Position numbers and translations under genes: made by a program | Shown: in pieces, positions 46,963 through 58,396 of the stretch | How the letters are laid out: each line of letters opens with the position of its first letter | How positions within the stretch are numbered: position 1 is the stretch's first letter | Assembly: GCA_025677835.1 (NCBI GenBank) | Contig: JAIXMR010000006.1 | Location: 1-64,000 of the forward strand | Source: Sporodiniella umbellata | Taxonomy: Eukaryota; Mucoromycota; Mucoromycetes; Mucorales; Rhizopodaceae | Direction: 5' to 3' | DNA: 64,000 bases | Notes under the pieces: generated by a model | Told to the model about the DNA's origin: nothing | What the model saw: the letters and a program-made list of their open reading frames with translations, nothing else | Databases searched by the model: none

Positions 46963-48577
46963 ATGCTAAAAGTCCTTGTGTATCTGACAGCTCTGTTATG
47001 TATATCATATAGTGTAACAATTAAAGATGCTATTTTTTCTTTCATTGTATATTGATTGGGTATTTGTGCTTAGGCTATTGTATTTTTATTGACTTTTGAC
47101 ACTCCACAAAAAATGTAAGTAGTCTTACGAAAAAGAAAAAATTAAATAGCTAATAGGTTGCTGTTTTTGCATTGGGTGAAGTTTCCTATGAACCCCAAGT
47201 ATGATTTGCCTGAGTACTATGGCTTTGGACGTAAGACAAACAAACAATAAAAAAGAAAAGGGAACCTACATAACCTCAAACAGACAATAGAGTTAAAAAT
47301 TTCAAGATTCAAACGCTTGATAATGTCACTATCGGTACTTTTTTTTTCTTTTTCTTTTTTTTTTTTTTTTGAAAGAAAGCCCAAACTAAATAGGTATAGG
47401 TGCATGGCATATTCTGCCTGAAAGCTACGATCAATCTCAACAAAACGCTTTCGAACAAGCTCTAAAAGATAATCATGTTTTTGTGTATTTCCATGGGAAC
47501 GCTATGCACAGAGCATCTCCATGGAGGGTTCAATTTTATAAGGTAAATCTTGAAGCTTTGACCATTGCAACTGAAAGGTACCAGACGCTGTCAGCCAAAT
47601 TCAAAAAATCCAATATTATTGCCATCGACTATCGAGGATATGGGGACTCCGGTAATATAGAATGCCTTTCAACGTATCCAACCTAAATATGTGCTAGAGT
47701 CATCACCTACTGAAAACGGATTACGCATAGACGCTCAGGCTACTTTAAATTGGTTAAACAAAAAGCAGGGTTAGTATTTAAGCTTGTATTTTTTTTCTTT
47801 TTTCGTGTTTATTTACCTACTTGGTTTGTAGTCACCAATGACCGTATATCACTAATTGGACACTCTTTGGGTACTGGTGTAGCAACTACATTAGCCCATG
47901 ATATGACAAAATCAGGTAAGTCACCATTCTGGAAATTGCGCTTTTAATATGTTATTGCGGTAGGAAATCCACCCAATTCGCTTATTTTGCAAGCTGGGTA
48001 TTCTTCTATTAAAACTCTAGTTTTTGAATACAACATACTACCCTTTGTTCCGCTACTGACACCTTTGACCTACTTTCCAGTTTTACATGGTAAACAAATT
48101 TATAATAAATTGAAGTAGTAAAATTCCAAGGATGCTAACGAAAAACAGAGTGGACTCTATCGAAACTAAACCATCACTTTGATTCCCTTTCCAAAATAAA
48201 AGTAAGGATCACTACAACAAGCAGAAACTGACGCAAACTTTAGGCATTGGAATGCCCTATATTGATAATCTATGGAGCAAAAGACTGGGAAATACCAATA
48301 CTTAACTCTCATAGACTATTTCATAGAGCAATTACAGGGGATCAAGAGTATAAAGAGATTGAATCTCTTGTAGACCTCCTAGCTACTAGCAGTGTTATTT
48401 CTAATGAAGCTGTAGTTTATAGAAACAATGAGGGGCCATTTAAAATACATATGGTTCAAGTAGATCACGCAAATCACAATAACTGTAAATATCACTTTTT
48501 TTTTAATCCACTAACAGTTATTTTTAGTGGGATACTTTGATATAACTTATGAATCTATGAGAGAAATCATTCAATAA
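46963..48577 (+). CDS. ABHD12/Bem46-like serine hydrolase (monoacylglycerol or lysophospholipid lipase type)
   Basis: Membrane-anchored alpha/beta hydrolase. The start at 46963 gives a hydrophobic signal anchor, MLKVLVYLTALLCISY, continued by AIVFLLTF after the first intron. Then come HWVKFPMNPKYDLPEYYGF, RAWHILPESY, the oxyanion segment VYFHGNAMHRASPWR, IIAIDYRGYGDSG, the nucleophile elbow GHSLGTG, the acidic residue in IYGAKDWEIP and the His in QVDHANHNN. It ends at 48577 in YESMREIIQ. This order is that of ABHD12. Small introns, some about 60 bp, break the gene into about nine exons. Substrate class is inferred from the family. Confidence 0.85.
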
Positions 48578-48835
48578 AGCATAGAGCCATACTTTTGAAT
48601 AGGGTGCACACAACTTAGCTTAAATCTCGGGTCTTTTTTTTGCCATTTTCGGAATGTGAGGTATCAAAGGTTAAAGACGTAAATAAGCTACTTTTGTGCT
48701 CTGAACAACACCCGGAACCAAACCCATTAGCTGATAACTGTAAAAAAAAAATACAAGTCCCGGTTAGTTTAATTGTAAACAAAGGTGATATAAAAAGGTT
48801 CCAATCTCAGCAAATCCCTTTTTCTTTACACTATC

Positions 48836-49962
48836 ATGTTTTCTCGCTTTATCAAAAAAACTTCCCCTGTGCTGCTAAGCAAAAGAGTACTGAACAGACA
48901 AATTGCGCGTTTGCACCTTTATACATAAAAATCTAAAACTTCAACCTGGAACATTAGGCCTTTCATAATCCATTTGTAAATTCGTGGGCAGAAGCACCCT
49001 CTGCGCAATCTCTCATTCCTATTGTTGTTGAACAAACTGTAAAAAAAAAGAAAAAAAAAAAAAGAACGAGAAAAGAAAAAGATAATAACAAAAAAAAAAA
49101 CCTTTTTAGGGAAGAGGAGAAAGATCTTACGACATCTTTTCCAGATTACTAAAGGAGCGCATAATCTGTTTAAACGGACCTGTAAAGTCTGAGGATATTC
49201 AAGTAAAACAAACTGATACAGTTCAACTAGGTGAACGATAATGTAGCATCCGTTATAGTTGCTCAGCTTTTGTTTTTGGAAGCAGAAAATCCAGAAAAGC
49301 AAATCAATTTGTACATCAATTCGCCAGGAGGAAGTGTAACTGCTGGTATGGCCATTTACGATACTGTATGTATACATACTTATAAATCTATGACTAGTTC
49401 TTATTCCTAAATGTTATATATAGATGCAGGTACCAATGAGACAAAATAAAAACCGTGTTTTAAATCTACCTAGTATATTCAATCGCCTGTATCCACCCTA
49501 TGCAACGGCCAAGCTTGCTCTATGGGATCACTTTTACTTACAGCTGGTAAAAAATAACCAAAAAGAAAAAAAACAGAGCTTTGACATTTTCTAGGTGAAC
49601 CTGGTAAACGGTTTGCTTTGCCAAATGCATCAATCATGATACATCAGCCTTCAGGAGGAGCTGCAGGCCAAGCCTCTGACATTGCTATTCATGCACGCGA
49701 AATACTTCGAGTAAGAGAAAGATTAAATAGAATTTATCAAAAGCATACTGGCATGCGAGAAATAGATACAGTTGGTAAGTATTATTTTATTTTATTTTAT
49801 TTTATTTCTACAAAAAAAAAGAGAAAAAGTCTTAAAAAAGAACTAGAAAAAATGATGGAGAGAGACTACTTTATGACTGCAGAAGAAGCTGTTAGTTTTG
49901 GTTTGATTGATAAAGTACTTGAAAAGCGCACGGTAGATCCTAAAACAGATGACAGAAAATAA
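48836..49962 (+). CDS. CLPP: mitochondrial ATP-dependent Clp protease proteolytic subunit
   Basis: ClpP is the serine peptidase of the mitochondrial ClpXP system. A targeting peptide, [17 protein letters not shown], is encoded by exon 1 (48836-48886). Then 48958-49038, 49110-49181, 49231-49365, a 6-nt exon 49424-49429 (Met-Gln), 49474-49546 and two more exons follow. The catalytic triad is present: Ser in [14 protein letters not shown], His in [15 protein letters not shown] and Asp in the later D-IAIHA/MRE-ID region. The [20 protein letters not shown] block is almost invariant in the family. The C-terminus ([17 protein letters not shown]) ends at 49962, only 17 bp from the convergent IDH1 stop. 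Confidence 0.92.
49424..49429 (+). other. 6-nt microexon of CLPP (Met-Gln)
   Basis: ATGCAG lies between TATATAG and GTACCA. Joining 49365, 49424-49429 and 49474 restores IYDT-MQ-YIQSP, where MQ is conserved in ClpP proteins of bacteria and mitochondria. Both flanking introns are phase 0, 58 and 44 bp long. Confidence 0.8.
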
Positions 49963-49979
49963 ACAATATGTGTCTTTTA

Positions 49980-51121
49980 TTACAAATTTGATACAACAGA
50001 TTTGGTGAATTGAGTGGTACTGCTCTTGCCTCCCATATCGCGCGTATTAAACTTTTTCTGTTGAATAACACGGTAAACAGCATTCGAGATACTGTTGGCG
50101 TGCTCAAGCAAACCAAGATGTCTCAACATCATTACTGAGCTGAGAATCATAGCTGTAGGATTTGCAACGTCGTTGCCACCAATATCTTGACCTACGTGAC
50201 GACAACCCTATGCACATATTATTTCAAAGTTTTAGTATTGTGTTTTAGATACTTACCGGCTCGAATATGGCATATTCTCTTCCAGTACTAGATCCAGGGA
50301 TCAAACCTGGGCCACCGATTAACCCTGCCCCTACATTGGAAAGAATATTGCCATAAAGGTTGGGCAGAACAACTACATCAAACTGCTGAGGACGAGAAAC
50401 AAGCTGCATAGATGCATTGTCGACAATCATATCGTCCAGTTGTAAATGAGTCATAGAGTATTCGTTCTTATAGATATCGCGAACAGTCCTTAAAAATAGG
50501 CCATCTCCCAATTTCCTTTAAAGAGTTCTTGTGTTTAGGTTTTGAACCAAGACCTTCTACTGTTATACACTTACATGATATTGGCTTTATGTACACAAGT
50601 GACCTTTTTGCGGTTATTTTTTAGAGCAAAATCAAAGGCGAATCGTGCAATACGCTCTGTTTTTCGTCGCGTCACAATCTTTAAGGATTCCACTACACCT
50701 GGGTGAGATTGGTGTTCTAGACCAGAGTATTCGCCTTCTGTATTTTCTCGAATGATAGCTAAATCTACATCTTGAAATCTTGATGGAACACCAGGAATAT
50801 TTTTGACCAAAGAAGTGGCAGCATAGATATCCAAGTCTTTTCGCATCGATACATTGAAAGAGGCATGACCTAGTCTTGAAACAGGCGTATACAGGGTTCC
50901 TTTTAATCCAACCTTGTTGCGGCGTAAGGATTCTAAAGCATTTTTCATCAGAGCGTCGTTTTTTGTGACGTGTCCTGATAAGTCAAATTGCTCGAATTCT
51001 ACGGGCACTTTAGCAGCCTTAAAGATCGTTTTGACTGACTCAGAAAGCTCTTGGCCTACACCGTCGCCAGGAATTAATGTCACTTTTTTAGTCTACATCT
51101 TGGCGTCAGCGATTTGTTGCA

Positions 51122-51153
<32 letters not shown>

Positions 51154-51291
51154 AAAAGACTTACAGCTGCAGTAGCAAAAGCCCTGGATACTATCTAAAG
51201 AAAAGTTTAATAAGCTACCAACCGGCTCCTATTTAAGATTTATATCTACTTTGGTTTTAACGTGAGGTGTGCCTAAAGCGAGTTTGAACAT
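49980..51291 (-). CDS. IDH1: NAD-dependent isocitrate dehydrogenase subunit 1, mitochondrial
   Basis: Idh1 is the regulatory subunit of the mitochondrial NAD+-IDH of the TCA cycle. The start at 51291 gives a leader ([14 protein letters not shown], then [10 protein letters not shown] after an intron), followed by [78 protein letters not shown] and [20 protein letters not shown]. The loop [20 protein letters not shown] shows Gly-Cys-Arg where catalytic IDH2 subunits have Val-His-Gly-Ser, which supports the Idh1 class. Five exons; the stop is at 49982-49980. Confidence 0.93.
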
Positions 51292-53475
51292 TTTTTTTGA
51301 AATACGTAAAAAGCGAAAATATTGAAAAAGAAAAATAAAATAAAATAATAAAAACTAGTGGAACTATCAAAACCACCGTACGTATGTCACAACCCATTAC
51401 TTAAATAACCAATTGGATATGATTAGGAAATCTTAGTCTTGAATCGGACTTTCAATATAAGTATTGGCGGCATTGTGTTTTTTTTCTTGGCCTGTTGGTC
51501 CCCTTGGGCACATTTGAGCATTCGTATTTTGTTTTCTATGCTTTTTTTTCTTTTCTTTTTTTTTTTTTTTTTTTTTTGGAAACTAAGAAAAGCATGCTTA
51601 AGCAAAATGAAGTAGTTAACTAAAGTAAAGCCTATTTACATGTCGTATCAGATCGCTACAGAAACGGGCTGCCATTGTAGAGACGCAACACGACTCAATT
51701 AGAAAACCGATCCAGTCAACCCTCAAAAAGCTCCAAAATCTTGAGTGGGGTTTGCAGAGTCAATTGACTTTCAAAGAAACATAGCAACCTATTTTACTTT
51801 TGAACTTTGTTTAATGTGTAACACATATTCGAAATACATTGTGGCAAACCAGTTAGTAGACGATGCTCTACTATGAATGTAGACAAGTACTGTGTGTTGT
51901 ACCTCCTCAGAGAGCATAAATTTTCATTTATCAATAGTAACGATTTTCTTCCGGTCAAGATGCTGGAAAGTGCTCAGAAACTAACATTCGGGATAGTGAA
52001 ATAAGGTGGCTTTTTGTTTTTGGTTTTAATGATGGTTTTTATTAACGATCAATTATTTGAATATCGTTATCAATATTTTATTGCTTTTTTTGTTATGTTT
52101 TGTTTTTTGTTTTAAAAATCAACCATCACAAGATCAAAGTCACCATCCTTCAATGGCTTTGATCAGTTTCACCTTACTTGAAAAAAATAGCGCAGATGTT
52201 AGCAGCCAAAAAAAACTCTAGCGATAATACACAGGTTTTTTCTACGAGTAATACAAGACATGGACAGTAAGCATATTTAACTAAAAAAAAACCTTAAAAG
52301 GATCACAGGCAGTACCATCAGACTCTACAAATTAAAGATAGACTGCATCAACATTTTCTTGTCTAAATAATTATTTAGGACTTTGGAACTACGGACTGTG
52401 GTATGCTTCACTAGCCTTAATCTTTACTGATTCTTTTTCTAGTAATTTTCCTCGCTTAGTTTTAGTTTTAGACAATTGTTTAATGACTACTAGAAACCAA
52501 CGCGGCCCGCGATATATGAGTAAGGCTCTATTAAGGGACCAATCAATGGCGATACTAACTAATTTCAATTGAACATATAATCATGGAAAAAAAGAAAAGC
52601 TTTACTATGTTTGCATAGCGCGCACATCCGTATATTTGTCTGTTCTCGGTAAAATTCGCGCCGATAGAAATCTCGTTGTCAATAAAATATAATTGTGTGA
52701 TCCGAGAGAACTATTTCTATATTGGACACTGAACCCAAAATTGAATAGCTTTATTATTGTCGCATCCTTCTGCTTTGCGGTTTTTCTTTCTGCTGTAGCA
52801 AAACGCAGCACTGATGTGGTTTATTGACTAGTAAAAAAGAAGTGTACTGAATTTATGGGTTTGCTTATAAGATTCAGTTCAGGCAAAAACATGTACCCAT
52901 GATGTTTTCTTTCGTAATTATTTACAAGTCATACTCTGATGATGTATTGGTACAAATGTTCGATTATGTTATTTTATATTATGTCACATTCAAAAAAAAA
53001 ACTAGCAAGGTATGCATTCTTTTGATTATATACAAGTAGACGCGCCGTTATCTTGAATTGTCCTTAAAATTGCGCAGCAAAAACGGTCTTTCTGGTGTTA
53101 TGTTTACCCATTTTAGTTGCTGCTATTCAATTGCTATGGCAAAACTACTGTTCTGCTGTTTTTCCGGTCAAAGCGTATGACTTGTGAGAAAAAAAAATCA
53201 AATCATACGTTTCATGTATGAGCTTAGTTATCAGATCAGATTAAAAAAATAAAAATAAAAAAAAAAGTAAAAACAAAAACAGAAAAAGAAAAAAATATAT
53301 GTAGAAAAACTCTATTCTTTCTACTTTTGTACTACAATCACACGATACCCAAACACAATTACACGATTTGACCTGTGTCTAAAATAAAATGACAACCCTT
53401 TATAAAAGAGTTGTGTGGTTGCTTACAAATATATCTTTTCATTTTAAAATATTTTTTTTTTTCTATTTTGGTGAA
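51292..53475. other. 2.2-kb AT-rich spacer
   Basis: No gene is supported. Short GC-richer islands occur at about 51640-51790 and 52595-52815, without a consistent frame or splice sites. Poly-T lies at 51550-51577 and A-rich tracts at 53240-53300, just before the MFS gene. Confidence 0.5.
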
Positions 53476-55471
53476 ATGGTGGAGTCAAATATGGAGAATT
53501 CGAGTACTTTAACAGATACTACCGAAAGAACAGATTTAGAAAATCAAAAAATCACAACAGAAAAGAAATTAGCCTATGGTTTCAAAGACGAACCCGATAA
53601 TCCATTGGTAAATCAAATTTGTTTTATACAGGCTCTCTTATTGTATTGATTAGAACTGGCCAAAGCGCAAAAGGTACTCTGTCTTTTTCGTTGTCTTTTG
53701 GGTATCGTTTGTCGGTTATTTTAGCTCTTCTATATATGTAATCATCCCTTTGTTATTTTCTTACTCGAGTTTGCTCATAAAGTTATTGTAGATCCCCGCT
53801 TTGAAAGATATCACGGCATATTTTGACACAGATCCAAATGTAAAGAAGAGAAGCCATAGGACAAATCTAAACTTCTGAACTCACACATACATATATTTAT
53901 ATATATATATCTTTTTAATAGGTAATGAATGCCACTGTTGCTCTATTCATATTGATGAACGCCATTGCTGTAAGAACACAATGTTTCTGTTTGGTAGATC
54001 TCTAACGCATCTTGATCTAGCCTTTGTTTTTCGCACCATTGAGTGAAAGAGTCGGACGAAGGTAAGGGGGCTATATTTTGTGCATGTGTGTTTATGTTTG
54101 ATTTCCGCTTTTAAAAAATAACGACGTATAATACTAATAGATGGGTGTATATTCCATGCATGTTTCTCTATACGGTATGTACCATTGTCTGCGGTGTATC
54201 CAACAACCTTGGTCTATTCTTTGCTTTCAGATTACTGCAAGGTGTATTTGGAAGTGTAGGCCAAGCTGTGGGTGGAGGTTCTGTATCCGATCTTTTTGAG
54301 CCTCATGAAAGAGGAAAAGCCATGGGTTTTTATTTTCTAGGGTAAAAAAAAAAAAAAAAGGCGATGAATGCTAAGCTACTTGTTTTCAATGAAACAGAAC
54401 AGTTTCCGGCCCCGCCGTAGCGCCAGTTATTGGTGGCTATACAGACCAATATTTGGGATGGCGATGGATTTTTTATTTACAGACGATAATAGGTGGGATT
54501 ATCACTTTAGCACTTATTTTTTTTGCCCCAGAAACATTACACAAACCAGGCACAAAATTATCTGGAGTGAGTTACAAAGAGCGATTGGCGAGGCTCAAAT
54601 TTAACCCAGTAAGTTTTTTTTTCTTGAGATGCAGTTTTTTTAAAACAAAAAATATGGTAGTTTGTCAGTTTACGATTACTTTTATACCCTGAAGTTGGAC
54701 TGTCCTGCATACCTATCGCTATAGCATTCGGATGGTTTTACTATCTAGTAACCATCCTTCCAAGGGTGTATTCCTCTAAATACGACTTCTCTACTGGCAG
54801 TATTGGTTTATGTTATATCGCTGGTGGTTTAGGTAACATACTGGGTTCTGTTTTTGGAGGGATCTACTCCGATAGATCGTATACAAGAAAAGTGGCCAAA
54901 AACAATGGCACAAAAGTCAAAGAGTGGCGTCTGGAGCCGGTCTATATTGGTTGTACTATTTACCTAGTAGGAGCTCTACTCTATGGCTGGTTAGTTGAAT
55001 ATAGAATATTCTGGTTTGCTCCTCTTGTCGGGTACACCATCGGTAAGAAGCCATATTTAGTTTTTTTTTTAGTAACTGTTTATTTTGTAGTGACTTTTGG
55101 GCTTATGTTTGCTGTTACCAGTACAAATACGTACCTATTAGAGTCGCATACAAAAACAGCTGCATCTGGTAAAAAAAAAAACTTTAGAATACGGACCTGT
55201 TTTTTATTTTGTTTTTTATCCTTATATAGTTGTCTCCTCAAATGCGTTTTTAAGAAATGTATTTGCCATGATTCTTTCATTGTGTTCTATTCCTATTAGA
55301 AGCGCTTTAGGGGACGGATGGTCATAGTAAGCTCAATTGAAATGAATGACTGTTTGTTTCTAAATACAAATAAATAGTACACTTATGGGACTAATGGTAT
55401 TTGCTTCTTGTCTTATTCTTTTACCGATCGTCCAAAAATATGGCCCCCAATGGAGAGAAAGATCTGCTTGA
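53476..55471 (+). CDS. MFS transporter of the drug:H+ antiporter (DHA1) type
   Basis: A 12-helix major facilitator of the fungal multidrug/polyamine group. A polar N-terminus of about 45 residues precedes the typical DEPDNPLNWPKRKR entry to TM1. The loop motif APLSERVGRRWVYIPC (motif A), RLLQGVFGSVGQAVGGGSVS, motif C-like GPAVAPVIGGYTDQYLGWRW and FFAPETLHKP follow, then YSSKYDFSTGSIGLCYIAGG in the second half and QKYGPQWRERSA at the end. About ten introns are needed, one with an A run (54343-54360). The ATG at 53476 is preferred over 53389, which would add a hydrophobic run encoded by T-rich sequence. Substrate unknown. Confidence 0.88.
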
Positions 55472-57195
55472 ACGAAGAAAAGAAAAGCGTACATATATAT
55501 ACATATAGAAAGTTACTACATTAGTTACAAGCCAGACTGCCTCTATTTTAAAGGACATATAAGTCAAAGCTGTTCATCAATAACCAAATAAAACAATACA
55601 ATCAAAAATGCTTTTTTTCTAAAAAAAAAAAAAAAAAAAAAAGAGATACTCGCTATCAGTGTTTTCAGTACAAAATTTAGCATTACAATCAAATTATCAC
55701 TAAGAAAATATTGTTGTCAAAGGTATCAGATAGGTTTACAGTAGTGTATAGCTGCCATTAGCTTTCACACTAATATTTTTTGTAAAAAAGACTTTTTTTT
55801 TCAATTCTGTTACTTTTAAGAGCTAATAACGGTTCAGAGCTCAAAATCAGTTTACGTAGCCATTCAAAGTAAACAATCTTCGAAAATACAAATAAAGTAT
55901 ACTACTGGCTGTAATACAAGATAAAGCCTTGTATAAACGAAATAACAATGGTAGGATAAAAAATTGTACTTGAACAATAGTATGCCTGAATAGTATAAAG
56001 AAACTTAGAGTAGTATCTTGTCGGTAGTCTCTACTATGTATAAGAAAGTTAATCAGCTGAAGATAAAACAAAATATCTGTTACAACATCAAGTTTTGGCT
56101 ATTGTGTTTATAGGCCTACACTTTTTTAAGTTTGATAGTCTTTGCATTTTTTTTTTTTTGGTTTAACAAGTTTTTGCGCTTCAGGAGTATTCCAGCTTTT
56201 GTGCATGCATTGATTACCATCGTTTTTTTTTTTTTTTGTGAATACGAAATTAAAAAAAACTTTCATATACATCCACAACTAGTTATGACGACAGACAGAT
56301 AGTGCTAAAACACCAATTATTTCCAAAATAATAATAGTAATGATAATAAAAATCTTAGAAAAAGGTCTTTAAAAGTAGGCAAATAGCATGAAGCAGCCTC
56401 CATACTGTATTGTTACTTTTATAGACGCACTGCAAGTTGCTGTAATATTGTTTACATTGACTCCTTTAAAACATTGTATTGCTATCATACTCTGATACAA
56501 AATTTTACTTTTCAATTTTACAGCAAACAAAACTGTTGCTCTACACCAAAGGCATATATTCATATAAATATTTTACTGAAAGCAACTTTGCTGGATCAAT
56601 GCCAATATATAACTCTTGTACTTGAGCAGATTTATATTTAGTCTTTATACAAGCGTGACAATCACATTTAGAATAGAATCTAGTTAGAAAATATCTCAAA
56701 AGATAGAGTTTTTGGGCTCGAGTGAATTCCAAATATATATATATATATAAATAAATATGCACGTAAAAATTTTTTTTAACAAAGTATTTTTATCTTTTTG
56801 CATTCCAAAGCCATTTTTTTCTGAATTTTTTTTATTTTTTACTGTCCAAAGATTACTCTTAAATAAAAAGTCTATTGTAGCCTATTGTGTGCTATTAACA
56901 ACTCTATGACTATTTTTACACAGGCTTTCCTTTTCTTTTTAAAAAAGAGGAAGGGGGTATAGATTCAATGTTGTATTCTGCTTTTTTTTAGTTTGGAAAA
57001 GCAACTGTAACAATAAATCTTGTAATATCAATGTATCAAAAAAAAGAAGAAAAAAACTTACCTTTTGCATCTCCTTTCTGTTTTACAAATTCTTTGGTTG
57101 TTTCTTACTTATTAACGATTGCGTATATTTATTAATGAATGATATGAATAGCCTGAGAGCATTCTTTATGCAGAGGGTATATGTATTATGGAGTG
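55472..57195. other. 1.7-kb AT-rich spacer with unexplained minus-strand frames
   Basis: Minus-strand frames at 56762-56541 (containing KCDCHACIKTKYKSAQVQ), 56563-56369 (containing CFKGVNVNNITATCSA) and 56071-55847 (hydrophobic) are longer than expected for such AT-rich DNA. They might be exons of one unknown gene, but I could not build a splice model. Runs of T and A and one TA repeat (56732-56749) fill the rest. Confidence 0.35.
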
Positions 57196-58396
57196 TCAAA
57201 CTTCTATTTGTGTATTATCAGTATCGCAGGATGTATTTCCTACAGATTTGTTGAACAAATTTGGGGCTTTGTAACCTTCATCTGAGAGTGCTTTTTCAGT
57301 GTACAAATTAGAATCCGACATTCGACGTAGCTCTGTAGGCCTTAATTGTCTCTTATCAGGGGCTCGAGATGCTGAAGCTGAGTGATCCAAGCTGATATGG
57401 GAAGAGGAGATATCTTTATTCCAGCGTCTTTGTTGTAGTTGGCGAATAGCTTTGGTAACATCAGAATCGTAACCCAAAAGTACAATAAAAATAATATTGA
57501 TTATAGGCCATACTAACATTATGTACTCATTTTTGTTTCTCTGTATATATATATATATATATGTATGAGTAGGAAAAACAAGAAAGAAAAAATGAGTACA
57601 GTGTGATAGGCTTTGTTTTGGGTATAACAACTTACTGTGATAATGAACACAGCTGAAATGGTGTTGACAATAGTAAGTAATACAGTTCGAATTATGTTGT
57701 TATATACAACTGATGTATACAAAGATATATTGACGCGTATGCTGCCCAAATCAAGTGAGCGAATGTGTGATATAAGTACAACACTGATTACAACCGTTAC
57801 ATAAAGATCGATAAAAGTGTCATAAATAGTATAGACTGGACCCCACTATAATAGCAATAAAAGTTTAGAGAGTGTGTTTAACTGTATTTTTTTAGTTCTT
57901 ACGTATTCTGTATCTTTATAATCGCATGCTCCATTTTCGAATGTTCCAATAGTCACTACAGCTGTGCCAACAACACCAAACACCAGCCGTATAACAACCA
58001 TAGATATGTGTGTTACAAGAGCAGGCCGTTTCCATTGAATCGGTATAATAGGGTTAACGCGGGATACTAGCACTGCCGTGCCTGCAGTCATGGATAGATG
58101 ATAGAATAGGTCGGATGTTCTTCCAATAATGTCACAAGCTGGATTTCCTATACTGAATCCAAAAAAAAAAAGTAAGTACACTTTAAAGCCATTGTGTAAC
58201 GTCTACTGTACCTTGCATGAAAGGCTAGAAATAAAAATGTTTTCACTGACATAGTCAAGCCCATCAAAAATTTAAACACTCTTATATGAAGCAGCTTATT
58301 TCTTTTTGAAGACAAACAACGTATAGACAGCTCTGCCGAAACAATAACCGATGCGCCCTGTAAAGCTACAGTTGCTATGGTTATGGCCGATGACAT
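57196..58396 (-). CDS. seven-transmembrane-helix protein, unknown function
   Basis: From ATG at 58396 four exons encode about 330 residues with seven hydrophobic segments: ITIATVALQGASVIVSAE, FLMGLTMSVKTFLFLAF, LFYHLSMTAGTAVLV, ALVTHISMVVIRLVFGVVG, FIDLYVTVVISVVLISHI, IIRTVLLTIVNTISAVFI and PIINIIFIVLLGY. A polar tail of about 95 residues follows, with several Ser/Arg-rich segments. Introns: about 58210-58157, 57910-57848, 57639-57510. The layout is that of a GPCR-like receptor but I see no signature of a named class, so the receptor role is only an inference. The tail is suited to regulation by phosphorylation. Confidence 0.7.

Noticed and set aside
51640..51790. GC-richer island with short inverted repeats, considered as a structural RNA
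   Set aside because: No known snRNA/snoRNA boxes or pairing pattern was found, and no consistent reading frame.
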